Shown one piece after another: positions 28,293-36,628 of a DNA stretch of 64,000 nt. Source of the DNA: Caloramator sp. E03 (GTDB lineage: Bacteria; Bacillota; Clostridia; Clostridiales; Caloramatoraceae); contig NZ_CP040093.1 of assembly GCF_006016075.1 (NCBI RefSeq), forward strand, positions 2,273,501 through 2,337,500. The letters run 5' to 3'. The notes beneath the pieces are model-generated. The model was not told the origin of the DNA. It ran no database searches and saw nothing but the letters and a program-made list of their open reading frames with translations. Both the position numbers and the translations under genes were made by a program. The number at the start of each line of letters is the position of its first letter. Position 1 is the stretch's first letter.

Positions 28293-29507
28293 ATGGAAGA
28301 ATATCGTGATGATAAAAAAGAATTAGCTTTGTGTCCGGTCGATAATTTTGATTATAATAATGTTAGGAATGAAAGAAAGAAAAAGAAAAATAAGCTGTTA
28401 ATGGCTTTTGTTGCAACTGCTGTTGCAAGTTCAATAATTGGAGGATTGGTTGTTGGTGCATTAGGATTTTTTGTACTTCCTAAGACGCAGGTATTTAATA
28501 AATATATTGAATCAAAGTTTGAAAATGCAAATCCTGTTCAGAATTCTAATAACACTGCTACAACAACTACAACTCTTACAGCAACAACTTCAAATGAGCT
28601 TACTATACCTCAAATAGCTAAAAAAGTTGGTCCGGCTGTTGTTGGTATTACTACAAAAAACTTTCAATATTTTAATGATTTTGATGTTTATGGGCAAGAA
28701 GTTGATTCAGTAGGTTCAGGTATAATTTTTTCAAGCGATGGATATATAGTTACAAACTATCATGTTGTACAAGGAGCTCAGCAGGTTAAAGTTATATTTA
28801 ACAATGGAAAAGAAGTTAACGCAAAGGTTGTAAACTATGATAGTGATTTAGACATTGCTGTTGTAAAAATAACAGACAATGTACAAGTACCAGGGGTTGC
28901 AGAATTTGGGGATTCTGATGCATTAGAAGTTGGAGAAACTGCCATTGCTATTGGGAACCCTCTTGGCAAAGATCTTCTAGGTTCGGTTACAGCTGGAGTT
29001 ATAAGTGCACTCAACAGGCAAATAGAGGTTAATAATAAAAAGCAAACATTTATTCAAACAGATGCTGCTATAAACCCAGGCAACAGTGGAGGTGCACTTG
29101 TTAACTCAAAGGGGCAGGTAATTGGAATTAATACTGCAAAGATTAGTGGAAACAATGTAGAAGGTATAGGATTTGCAATTCCAATAAACATAGTTAAATC
29201 TAAGATTAGTGCTTTAAGTAAGCCATTACTTAAAATAGGCATTGTATGCAGGGACATAACTACTGACTTAGCAAAGAGATATAGCATTCCCGTTGGAGTT
29301 TATATAGTACAAGTTGAAGAATTTAGTCCTGCAGAAAAGGCAGGTATTCAAAATGGAGATATCATTGTAGAATTTGCAGGTCAGAGCGTAACTTCTATAA
29401 GCGAAATTAATAAGATTAAATCAAATTATAAATCTGGAGATACCATTAAGGTAAAGGTTTATAGAAATGACAAGTATGTAACAGTAAATTTAACCTTATC
29501 AGAGTAA
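28293..29507 (+). CDS. htrA: HtrA-like serine protease with PDZ domain
   Basis: A 404-residue membrane-anchored DegP/HtrA protease. A charged cytoplasmic head with KKKKNK is followed by one transmembrane helix (about 33-57) and a Ser/Thr-rich linker. The trypsin-like domain has the triad H157 (TNYHVVQGA), D187 (SDLDIAVVK) and S265 (NPGNSGGAL), and one C-terminal PDZ domain contains GIQNGDIIVEF. It degrades misfolded proteins at the outer face of the membrane. AAAAGGAGG precedes the ATG. Confidence 0.94.
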   Translation: MEEYRDDKKELALCPVDNFDYNNVRNERKKKKNKLLMAFVATAVASSIIGGLVVGALGFFVLPKTQVFNKYIESKFENANPVQNSNNTATTTTTLTATTSNELTIPQIAKKVGPAVVGITTKNFQYFNDFDVYGQEVDSVGSGIIFSSDGYIVTNYHVVQGAQQVKVIFNNGKEVNAKVVNYDSDLDIAVVKITDNVQVPGVAEFGDSDALEVGETAIAIGNPLGKDLLGSVTAGVISALNRQIEVNNKKQTFIQTDAAINPGNSGGALVNSKGQVIGINTAKISGNNVEGIGFAIPINIVKSKISALSKPLLKIGIVCRDITTDLAKRYSIPVGVYIVQVEEFSPAEKAGIQNGDIIVEFAGQSVTSISEINKIKSNYKSGDTIKVKVYRNDKYVTVNLTLSE

Positions 29508-29523
29508 TTCAAACTTAAAATTA

Positions 29524-29575
29524 AAGGAGATATATAAAGCATACAGCTTAGTATATATCTCCTTACTTTTTGTTT
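29524..29575 (+). terminator. terminator of htrA
   Basis: AAGGAGATATATA (29524-29536) pairs perfectly with TATATATCTCCTT (29552-29564), followed by ACTTTTTGTTTT. Confidence 0.8.
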
Positions 29576-29635
29576 TATGAATACCACGGGCTATGCCCGT
29601 GGTTCTAAAAAGCTTATAGCTATGGGTAGAAAAAA

Positions 29636-29700
29636 TTTTCCTCCTTTGATAGAATAAATGATAACGGTCTGCCAACCGAAATCAAATCAAAGGAGGAAAA
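29636..29700 (+). promoter_or_regulatory. stem-loop hiding the tnpA ribosome site
   Basis: TTTTCCTCCTTTGAT (29636-29650) is the exact complement of ATCAAAGGAGGAAAA (29686-29700), which contains the tnpA Shine-Dalgarno sequence four bases before the ATG. A transcript starting outside the element would fold and block translation, as described for IS200. Confidence 0.85.
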
Positions 29701-29704
29701 CAAT

Positions 29705-30178
29705 ATGGATAATGAAAGTTTATCACATACCAAATGGAATTGTAAATATCATATTGTATTTGCACCAAAATATAGACGGCAAATAATATATGGGAAAATA
29801 AAAGAAGACATAGGCAAGATATTAAGAAAATTATGTGAATATAAAGGAGTAGAAATAATAGAAGCAAACGCATGTAAGGATCATATACATATGCTTGTAA
29901 GTATACCACCTAAATTAAGCGTAGCACAGTTTATGGGATATTTAAAAGGGAAAAGTTCATTGATGATATTTGATAGACATGCAAATTTAAAATATAAGTA
30001 TGGGAATAGACAGTTTTGGTGTAAAGGATATTATGTAGATACAGTAGGCAGAAATAAAAAAGTGATAGAAGAGTATATAAAGAATCAATTACAGGAAGAC
30101 ATAGCGTATGATCAAATAAGTTTGAAAGAATATATAGACCCGTTTACGGGTGAGCCGGTGAACAAAGGCAAAAAATAA
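29705..30178 (+). CDS. tnpA: IS200/IS605-family transposase TnpA
   Basis: A 157-residue Y1 HUH transposase. It has the IS200 opening (HTKWNCKYHIVFAPKYRR), the metal-binding HUH motif H60-I-H62 in KDHIHMLV, and the nucleophile Y124 in VIEEYIKNQ with Q128. All catalytic residues are present, so it should be active. Its translation is probably held very low by the hairpin over its ribosome site. Confidence 0.95.
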   Translation: MDNESLSHTKWNCKYHIVFAPKYRRQIIYGKIKEDIGKILRKLCEYKGVEIIEANACKDHIHMLVSIPPKLSVAQFMGYLKGKSSLMIFDRHANLKYKYGNRQFWCKGYYVDTVGRNKKVIEEYIKNQLQEDIAYDQISLKEYIDPFTGEPVNKGKK

Positions 30179-30303
30179 GCCCCTTTAGGGGCAGCCTGAA
30201 AAAAATATGCGGTTGGCAGACAATTCAGCGTGTCTTTAGACACAGCCAGTAATATGCCCTTATAGGGCTAATGCAAACCACCCGTTTTACGGGTGGTCAT
30301 GAT

Positions 30304-31650
30304 TTATATTTTTTTGAAATTATTTTCATCGCAATATCTTTGCATATAGCTGTTTTTGTTTTGAGATATTTCTTTTAAAAGATTTATTAATATATCTATT
30401 TCTTCAATTGTATTGTATAATCCAAAGCTTATTCTAACAATGCCAGGTCTTGTACTATCAGGATATTTTAAATATTTTCTTATATGTTTTTCTGGTATCT
30501 TTAAAAGTCTTTGAACGTAAGGATGAGCACAAAAACATCCACTTCTTACAGAGATGCCAGCTTCACAGGATAGAATTGAGGAAAGAGTCTCATGAGGCAT
30601 ATCTTTTAGGTTGAATGGTATAATTGCGACTCTGTCGTTTAAATTTTCAGTATCACAATAAAGCTCAATATCTTTAATTTCTTTAAGTTTATCAATTGCA
30701 TATTTCAATAACGTTCTTTCGTGGTATTCAATATTTTCTATGCCTATTGAATTTAATGTTCTGATTGCAGCTAAAAGTGCTACAACACCCATAATATTTG
30801 GAGTACCGGCCTCATCCTTTTCAGGTGCATCATCATAGATAACTGTATCCCTTGTTACTATTTTTACAGTTCCACCTCCCTTATAGTCCGGTTCCCCATT
30901 ATCAAAAAATTCTTTTGGGCCAATCAATACACCAATTCCAAAGGGAGCATACATTTTGTGGGCTGAGAATGCAATGAAGTCTATATGGTCAATTGAGTAG
31001 GGGTTGCCCATAGAGACTTTTTTATGAGGTATAAGCTGAGCCCCATCAACAAGAATTTTGGCATTATATCTATGGGCGATTTGTGCAGCCTTATGAATGG
31101 GATTTACATATCCTGTTACATTTGAAGCACCACTAATTGTAACCAGTTTCACATCTCCATCATATCTTCTAAGTTTTTTTTCCATATCCTTTAATGAGAG
31201 CCTTCCAAAGCTATCAACATCTATATAGTCAACCCTAAACTTATCTCTCCAAGGAAGGTCATTTGATATGTGTTCCATTGATGTTGAAAGAACTACAAAT
31301 CTTTTATTTTTGCTGTAAAGCCTATTTGAAAGTTTGTTAATTGCATCAGTAGTATTTTTAACATATATAACTGTATAGTAATAAGGATCAGCATCAAGAA
31401 ATTTTAATACTTCATTTCTTGAATTATCGTATATGTCAGATGAAATTTTGGATTTATATCCTGTCCCCCTATGAATGGATGAGTACCAAGGTGCAAAATT
31501 ATTAATCTCCTGTAAAACAGAAATAAAAGGTGGAGTTGTTGCTGCGTTATCAAAGTTAATTGGTGTAACTAATTTATTGTTAGAAAGAGGAACTTTTGTA
31601 TCAAGACCTACTATTAAATCTCTAATATTATTTTCATAGCTATACTCCAT
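30304..31650 (-). CDS. class V aminotransferase / cysteine-desulfurase-like protein
   Basis: A 448-residue PLP enzyme of the NifS/SufS fold. It has the opening INFDNAATTPP, the PLP aspartate and histidine region DGAQLIPHKK, the Schiff-base lysine in SAHKMYAPFG, and a candidate persulfide cysteine in RSGCFCAHPY. It is longer than SufS, and no suf or isc genes are adjacent, so a cysteine desulfurase or selenocysteine-lyase-type reaction is likely but not proved. I start at ATG 31650, five bases after GGAGG; ATG 31662 has no site. The IS200 element lies directly after its stop. Confidence 0.8.
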   Translation of the reverse strand: MEYSYENNIRDLIVGLDTKVPLSNNKLVTPINFDNAATTPPFISVLQEINNFAPWYSSIHRGTGYKSKISSDIYDNSRNEVLKFLDADPYYYTVIYVKNTTDAINKLSNRLYSKNKRFVVLSTSMEHISNDLPWRDKFRVDYIDVDSFGRLSLKDMEKKLRRYDGDVKLVTISGASNVTGYVNPIHKAAQIAHRYNAKILVDGAQLIPHKKVSMGNPYSIDHIDFIAFSAHKMYAPFGIGVLIGPKEFFDNGEPDYKGGGTVKIVTRDTVIYDDAPEKDEAGTPNIMGVVALLAAIRTLNSIGIENIEYHERTLLKYAIDKLKEIKDIELYCDTENLNDRVAIIPFNLKDMPHETLSSILSCEAGISVRSGCFCAHPYVQRLLKIPEKHIRKYLKYPDSTRPGIVRISFGLYNTIEEIDILINLLKEISQNKNSYMQRYCDENNFKKI

Positions 31651-31779
31651 GTTTTCCTCCATTAAAAGTTATCTATAATATTCTATTCATTATAAAATAA
31701 ATTGCTACAAATATGTTTAGAAATTGTATAAAGAAATGAGAATGTTTTAATAATATGATTTTTATGGGTGCATTTATGT

Positions 31780-31809
31780 ATTTAATGTAGCAAATTTGTC
31801 ATTTAATGT
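31780..31809 (+). promoter_or_regulatory. candidate LytTR-type direct-repeat operator of cstA
   Basis: The 9-bp sequence ATTTAATGT occurs at 31780-31788 and again at 31801-31809, 21 bp apart (two helical turns), ending four bases before the -35 box. LytTR regulators bind two 9-bp direct repeats with this spacing. The complement ACATTAAAT matches most of the family half-site consensus as I remember it. A LytTR regulator is encoded downstream at 35120. Confidence 0.55.
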
Positions 31810-31813
31810 GGAT

Positions 31814-31843
31814 TTGACTCAAAATTGATTATATTTTTATATA
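31814..31843 (+). promoter_or_regulatory. promoter of cstA
   Basis: TTGACT (31814-31819) with TATATA (31838-31843) at 18 bases, or TATAAT (31840-31845) at 20. The long or imperfect spacing fits a promoter needing an activator at the adjacent direct repeats. Confidence 0.5.
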
Positions 31844-31879
31844 ATATTCTTAAGCAACTAAAAATAAGGGGGTATATTT

Positions 31880-33307
31880 ATGATATCATTTCTTCTGTCA
31901 GTTGCAGCACTTATAGTTGGTTATCTAGTATACGGCAAAATAGTTGAAAAAGCATTTGGAGCTGACGACAATATTAAAACACCTGCTATCAGACTTGAAG
32001 ATGGTGTTGATTATGTTCAGCTTCCACGATGGAAAATATTTATGATTCAGTTCTTAAATATTGCAGGCCTTGGACCAATATTTGGAGCGATTTCAGGAGC
32101 TCTTTGGGGACCTGTGGCATTTTTATGGATTGTTTTAGGTTCAATATTTGCAGGAGGAGTTCATGATTATTTTTCAGGTATGCTTTCAGTAAGACATGAT
32201 GGGGCAAGTATTCCTGAAGTTGTTGGAAAATATCTTGGTTCTGGAATTAAAAACTTTATGAGAGCTTTTTCAGTTGTTGTTCTCATCCTTGTTGGTGTAG
32301 TATTCATAACAGGGCCAGCACAGCTTCTTGCTGGATTAACACCAGGGATATTTAATAAAACATTCTGGATATATGCAATATTTGCATACTATGTACTTGC
32401 AACATTGCTCCCAATTGACCAGCTTATAGGAAGGATATATCCTCTGTTTGGTATAGCACTTCTTATAATGGCTATAGGCGTTGGTGGAGGAATAATATTT
32501 GGAGGATATAAAATACCAGAAATAGCATTAACAAATATGCATCCAAAGAACCTTCCAATATGGCCTTTAATGTTTATTACAATAGCATGTGGTGCTATAT
32601 CTGGATTTCATTCCACACAATCACCTCTTATGGCAAGATGTATAAGTAAAGAGTCAGACGGTAGAAAGATATTCTACGGTGCTATGATTGCTGAAGGTAT
32701 AATAGCACTTATATGGGCAGCAGCAGCTATGGCTTTCTTTGGAGGCACTGGAGAGCTTGGAAAGCAGATGGCAGCTCATGGAGGAGCAGCTTGGGTTGTT
32801 AGCAGAATTTCAAACTCACTTCTTGGAAAAATAGGCGGAGCTCTTGCGATACTTGGAGTTGTAGCTTGCCCTATTACATCAGGAGATACTGCATTTAGAA
32901 GTGCAAGACTTACAATTGCTGACTTTTTAAAATTAAAACAGGGACCAATAAAAAATAGACTTCTTATTAGTATACCTTTATTCATAATAGGATTTATTCT
33001 TACAAAGATAGATTTTAATGTTGTATGGAGATATTTTGCATGGTCAAACCAGACTCTTGCTATGATAGTTCTTTGGGCTTCAGCAATGTATCTTACACTT
33101 AAAGATAAGGTTCATTGGATTGCAACAATTCCAGCAACATTTATGACAGCTGTATCAGTAACTTATATACTTGTTGCTCCAGAAGGGTTTAAGATTTCAA
33201 AATCAATTGCATATCCAATTGGTACAGTGGTTGCAATTCTTCTTTTTGGAATATTCTTATTTGCATCAAATAATAGAAAAAAAGCAGCTTTAAAACAGGC
33301 AGCATAA
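31880..33307 (+). CDS. cstA: CstA-family transporter (peptide/pyruvate uptake)
   Basis: A 475-residue integral membrane protein of the carbon starvation CstA family, with many hydrophobic segments and the conserved blocks NIAGLGPIFGAISG, GGVHDYFSGMLS, SGFHSTQSPL and ITSGDTAFRSARL. It is shorter than the E. coli protein of about 700 residues, as usual in Firmicutes. Relatives import pyruvate or peptides and are controlled by LytS/LytR-type systems; the same pairing follows here. It has its own promoter and strong terminator. Confidence 0.9.
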   Translation: MISFLLSVAALIVGYLVYGKIVEKAFGADDNIKTPAIRLEDGVDYVQLPRWKIFMIQFLNIAGLGPIFGAISGALWGPVAFLWIVLGSIFAGGVHDYFSGMLSVRHDGASIPEVVGKYLGSGIKNFMRAFSVVVLILVGVVFITGPAQLLAGLTPGIFNKTFWIYAIFAYYVLATLLPIDQLIGRIYPLFGIALLIMAIGVGGGIIFGGYKIPEIALTNMHPKNLPIWPLMFITIACGAISGFHSTQSPLMARCISKESDGRKIFYGAMIAEGIIALIWAAAAMAFFGGTGELGKQMAAHGGAAWVVSRISNSLLGKIGGALAILGVVACPITSGDTAFRSARLTIADFLKLKQGPIKNRLLISIPLFIIGFILTKIDFNVVWRYFAWSNQTLAMIVLWASAMYLTLKDKVHWIATIPATFMTAVSVTYILVAPEGFKISKSIAYPIGTVVAILLFGIFLFASNNRKKAALKQAA

Positions 33308-33315
33308 AGATGAAT

Positions 33316-33357
33316 TTAAAAGAGCCTGATAGATAAATTTCTATCAGGCTCTTTTAA
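33316..33357 (+). terminator. terminator of cstA
   Basis: A perfect 17-bp stem (33316-33332 with 33341-33357; core AAAAGAGCCTGATAG) around eight bases, with TTTT in the 3' arm. Confidence 0.85.
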
Positions 33358-33368
33358 GGATTATACTA

Positions 33369-33397
33369 TTTATAATAAATAAGATATTTGTTATAAT
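33369..33397 (+). promoter_or_regulatory. candidate promoter of lytS-lytR-psiE
   Basis: TATAAT at 33392-33397 is preceded at 17 bases by TTTATA (33369-33374). The -10 is perfect and the -35 partial. Confidence 0.45.
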
Positions 33398-33426
33398 GTA
33401 TACAAATGTAGAATGGTGTGATAAAT

Positions 33427-35103
33427 ATGACATATCTTTTAAGAAATCTATTTAGCAATTTAGCATATATAATAGTTATTGCATTTCTTATTTCAAATTT
33501 TGGTTTTATAAAAAGAATAATAGTAAAAAGTAACCCAAACAAGATGGATTTTTTAATCCTATCATTATTGTTTGGAGGATTTGGGATACTTGGGACTTAT
33601 GCGGGTACAGAGATAAATGGTGCAATAGCAAATACGAGGCTTATTGGTGTTATGGCAGGAGGAATACTTTGTGGTCCTTATATTGGCATTTCAGCAGGTC
33701 TTATTGCAGGGATTCACAGATTACTTGTTCCTTTTGGTACATTAACTGCCGTTCCTTGTTCAATAGCTACAATACTTGGAGGAGCAGTCTCTTCAATCAT
33801 TTATAATAAGGCAAATGAAAGAAATAAATGGCTTTATGGGCTTATTGGTGGAATATTGATGGAAAGTATTGAAATGTTATTGATATTGCTCCTATCAAGG
33901 CCCTATTCACAGGCTATAAAAATAATAAGGACTATTTATGTTCCAATGGGGTTTACCAATGGAATTGGAGTTAGTCTGCTTATCGTTATGATACAAAGTA
34001 TATTTGAAAAGGAAGAAGAAATTGCAGCAAAGCAGGCATATATAGCCCTTGAAATTGCAAATAAGACTTTGCCATATTTTAGGGATATAAATGGAGATTC
34101 TTTAAAGAAGATATGTGAGATAATTAGAAAATATACTGGGGCAGATGCAGTATCTATTACTGATAAAACTCAAATACTTGCTCATGTTGGAATAGGAGAG
34201 GATCATCATATTGTAGGAGAAAATTTGCTTACTGAGGCAACGGAAAGAGTTATAAAAGAAGGTAATCTACTTTGTTTAAGCCATCCTTCAGAAATAAAGT
34301 GCAGAGAACCAGGCTGCCAATTAAAATCTGCAATCATAGCTCCATTAACCGAAGGTAAAGAGGTGATAGGCACTCTTAAGATATATTATGCCAAGGAGAA
34401 TGCGATATCCTTTAGTAATAAAACATTAGCGGAGGGCTTATCACATATTATCTCAACACAGTTTGAGATAAGCAGACTTGAGCAGTTTAAAGAACTTGCT
34501 GCAAGAGCAGAGATTAAAGCACTTCAAAGGCAGATAAATCCCCATTTTTTATTCAATGCTTTAAATACAATAGTATCATTTATGCGTTTTGATACAGCAA
34601 AAGCTCGGGATCTTATAATAAACCTTTCAACATATTTAAGGTATAATCTTGAATTAGGAAATGAGCTTGTAGAATTAAGCAAAGAGCTTGAACAGGTTAG
34701 GGCTTATGTTGAAATTGAAAAAGCAAGGTTTGGAGATAAATTAAATGTTATATATGATGTTGATGATACTTTGGATGTTAAAGTACCATCGCTTATTATC
34801 CAGCCTCTTGTTGAAAATTCTATAAAACATGGAATATTGGAAGGAAAAGGATATGGCAATGTTAAGATAGCGGTTAGAAGAATTGAAAGTAATAGGTATA
34901 AAATAGAGGTAGAAGATGATGGTATTGGTATTAAGGAAGATATAATAAAGCTTGTATATGAAGGCAAAATGAAAGAAAATAAAATAGGTATAAGTAATGT
35001 TGACAGCAGATTAAGATACTTATACGGAAAAGGGCTTATTATTGAAAGACTTTCACAGGGAACAAGAGTTAGCTTTGAAGTTTATGAAAAAAATAACGTT
35101 TAA
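33427..35103 (+). CDS. lytS: LytS-type sensor histidine kinase
   Basis: A 558-residue membrane sensor. The 5TM-5TMR_LYT region comes first (about 1-190, with blocks ANTRLIGVMAGGILCGPYIG and AGLIAGIHR), then a GAF domain. A His_kinase domain has the phosphorylated H373 in LQRQINPHFLFNALN, and the HATPase is marked by PLVENSIKHG and DDGIGI. It signals to the following LytR. In related systems the input is extracellular pyruvate or another overflow metabolite, which fits the cstA neighbour. I start at ATG 33427 rather than an upstream GTG that overlaps the weak GGTGTG site. Confidence 0.92.
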   Translation: MTYLLRNLFSNLAYIIVIAFLISNFGFIKRIIVKSNPNKMDFLILSLLFGGFGILGTYAGTEINGAIANTRLIGVMAGGILCGPYIGISAGLIAGIHRLLVPFGTLTAVPCSIATILGGAVSSIIYNKANERNKWLYGLIGGILMESIEMLLILLLSRPYSQAIKIIRTIYVPMGFTNGIGVSLLIVMIQSIFEKEEEIAAKQAYIALEIANKTLPYFRDINGDSLKKICEIIRKYTGADAVSITDKTQILAHVGIGEDHHIVGENLLTEATERVIKEGNLLCLSHPSEIKCREPGCQLKSAIIAPLTEGKEVIGTLKIYYAKENAISFSNKTLAEGLSHIISTQFEISRLEQFKELAARAEIKALQRQINPHFLFNALNTIVSFMRFDTAKARDLIINLSTYLRYNLELGNELVELSKELEQVRAYVEIEKARFGDKLNVIYDVDDTLDVKVPSLIIQPLVENSIKHGILEGKGYGNVKIAVRRIESNRYKIEVEDDGIGIKEDIIKLVYEGKMKENKIGISNVDSRLRYLYGKGLIIERLSQGTRVSFEVYEKNNV

Positions 35104-35119
35104 AATAGGAAGTGATTTT

Positions 35120-35824
35120 ATGAATTGCATTATAGTTGATGATGAGTATCCTGCAAGGCAGGAATTGGCGTATTTTATAAACAATTTTAGCAGTCTTAAA
35201 ATAATAGGAGAGTTTGATGATTCTGTAAAGGCTCTTGAATCTATTAAAGATAATAGGCCAGATGTAGTCTTCCTTGATATTAATATGCCTAAATTAAATG
35301 GTATAAGCCTTGGAGAGATAATAAACTCATTTGAAATAAAACCTCTTATTATTTTTGTTACAGCTTATAGGGATTATGCTGCTGATGCCTTTGAAATCGA
35401 TGCTTTTGATTATATATTAAAGCCTTATTCGGAAACAAGGATTGTTGCAACCTTATCAAAAATAGAAAAATCGATTAAAAAGAATATTTATAGTGATAAG
35501 ATAACTCTTTGGAAAGATGAGAAGATGGTAGTTGTTAATATAAATGATATTTGTTATTGTGAAGCACACGAAAGGGAAGTTTATGTTTATACTAAAAATG
35601 ATAAGTATGTTGTTGTAACAAGCATCTCAGATTTTTCAAAGAAACTTCCTGAAAAGAATTTTTTTAGATGCCATAGGTCCTTCATCGTAAATATAAATAA
35701 AATAATAGAGATTATACCGTGGTTTAACAATACTTATGTTTTAAAAGTTGAAGGAATAGATACAAATATACCTGTTAGTAGAAACAATATTGCGAAATTT
35801 AAGTCTATAATGAATATAATTTAA
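35120..35824 (+). CDS. lytR: LytR/AlgR-family response regulator
   Basis: A 234-residue two-domain regulator: a receiver with acidic pocket D7-D8, phosphorylation site D53 in VVFLDINMP, T and K partners in VTAYRDYA and YILKPY, then a LytTR DNA-binding domain (CYCEAHEREVYVYT, FFRCHRSFIVNINKI). It starts 17 bases after lytS with AGGAAGTGA as ribosome site. A longer frame overlapping lytS has no site. The direct repeats before cstA are the likely target. Confidence 0.93.
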   Translation: MNCIIVDDEYPARQELAYFINNFSSLKIIGEFDDSVKALESIKDNRPDVVFLDINMPKLNGISLGEIINSFEIKPLIIFVTAYRDYAADAFEIDAFDYILKPYSETRIVATLSKIEKSIKKNIYSDKITLWKDEKMVVVNINDICYCEAHEREVYVYTKNDKYVVVTSISDFSKKLPEKNFFRCHRSFIVNINKIIEIIPWFNNTYVLKVEGIDTNIPVSRNNIAKFKSIMNII

Positions 35825-35847
35825 AATTTTATAAGGGGGAGAGGGTT

Positions 35848-36279
35848 ATGTTAAAACTCATTGAAAAATTTGAAAAGGCAATAATTACAGTTTTAATATT
35901 AATGCTTTTTATTGTAATAGCTGTATCTGTGTTAGAGCTTGGGATTGTTATTGCCAAAACTTTATTGACACCACCTGTTTTGCTAATGGATATAAATAAA
36001 TTGCTTGATGTCTTAGGATTTTTTATGCTTATATTGGTAGGAATAGAGCTTGTTGAAACTATGAAGGTATATTATACAGAAAAGTCTTTTAAAGTTGTAG
36101 AAGCTGTAATAATGGCAGCAATAATTGCTATTACAAGAAAGATAATTATATTAGATGTGAAAGTTCTCAGTAGCACAACATTAATAGGTATATCTTTAGT
36201 ACTTGCTGCTCTGTGCTTAGGATATTATATATTAAGAAAAAGTGTATGCTATAATGAAAAAACCAATAATGAAGATTAG
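35848..36279 (+). CDS. psiE: PsiE-family membrane protein
   Basis: A 143-residue protein with four membrane helices and the PsiE features EKAIITVLI near the start, LDVLGFFMLILVGIEL and AIIAITRKIIILD. The function of PsiE is not settled; in E. coli it responds to phosphate starvation. It is the last gene of lytS-lytR-psiE, 23 bases after lytR with a GGGGGAGAGGG site, so it is probably coexpressed with the sensor system. Confidence 0.8.
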   Translation: MLKLIEKFEKAIITVLILMLFIVIAVSVLELGIVIAKTLLTPPVLLMDINKLLDVLGFFMLILVGIELVETMKVYYTEKSFKVVEAVIMAAIIAITRKIIILDVKVLSSTTLIGISLVLAALCLGYYILRKSVCYNEKTNNED

Positions 36280-36375
36280 AAATAATGCTGTTAATAAATG
36301 GCTATTTTTTATTTTTATATAGTAGTTTCTTAAGCTATTATATAGCTTTTAGATTGTCCACAAAGCCTTTTAATG

Positions 36376-36559
36376 TTAGGAACTTTACAAGAGCCCCGTG
36401 AATGTATTTCAAAAAGGCATCTCTCATAAGTTTTAACAAATCTTGCTTTTTAAATTTTGAAAACAAAGAAAAGCTTAGAATTGCTCAGCAAAATGAGTAA
36501 GTGCCAGGGAAATCCTTCACAGGGCTTAACAAAAACAAACTTTTCAATAGCCTGAAAGC
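36376..36559 (+). repeat. structured interspersed repeat, copy 1
   Basis: The gap 36280-36628 has no gene but holds a copy of a repeat also found at 42389-42530. The ends of the core pair: AGCCC(C)GTGAA near 36392 with TTCAC(A)GGGCT near 36516-36526. Inside, GGCA..CTCA pairs with TGAG..TGCC. Compared with copy 2 it carries about 43 extra bases in the apical loop, which can themselves pair (GCTTTT/AAAAGC). A 13-bp direct repeat, AAGCTATTATATA, flanks it (36332-36344 and 36556-36568). Confidence 0.75.
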
Positions 36560-36628
36560 TATTATATATCTTTTTAATAAAATAGAGCCTGATTAGCTGT
36601 ATAGATTTATGATGGTTTTATTTTAATA

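Larger units (their letters stand above)
29583..30297 (+). mobile_element. IS200/IS605-family insertion sequence (tnpA only)
   Basis: About 715 bp bounded by end hairpins. The left is ACCACGGGC-TAT-GCCCGTGGT (29583-29603); the right is ACCACCCGT-TTT-ACGGGTGGT (30277-30297). There are no terminal inverted repeats or target duplication, as expected for single-strand transposition. The right part holds further small hairpins (GCCCCTTTAGGGGC at 30179-30192; GTGTCTTTAGACAC). A 12-bp segment, GTCTGCCAACCG (29667-29678), recurs inverted at 30210-30221. There is no tnpB. The exact ends are approximate because the cleavage tetranucleotide is not known. It sits just after htrA and ends six bases before the stop of the next gene. 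Confidence 0.85.

Noticed and set aside
29682-29909. Minus-strand 75-codon frame within the IS200 element
   Set aside because: It is antisense to tnpA and its hydrophobic composition is the usual shadow of the transposase codons.
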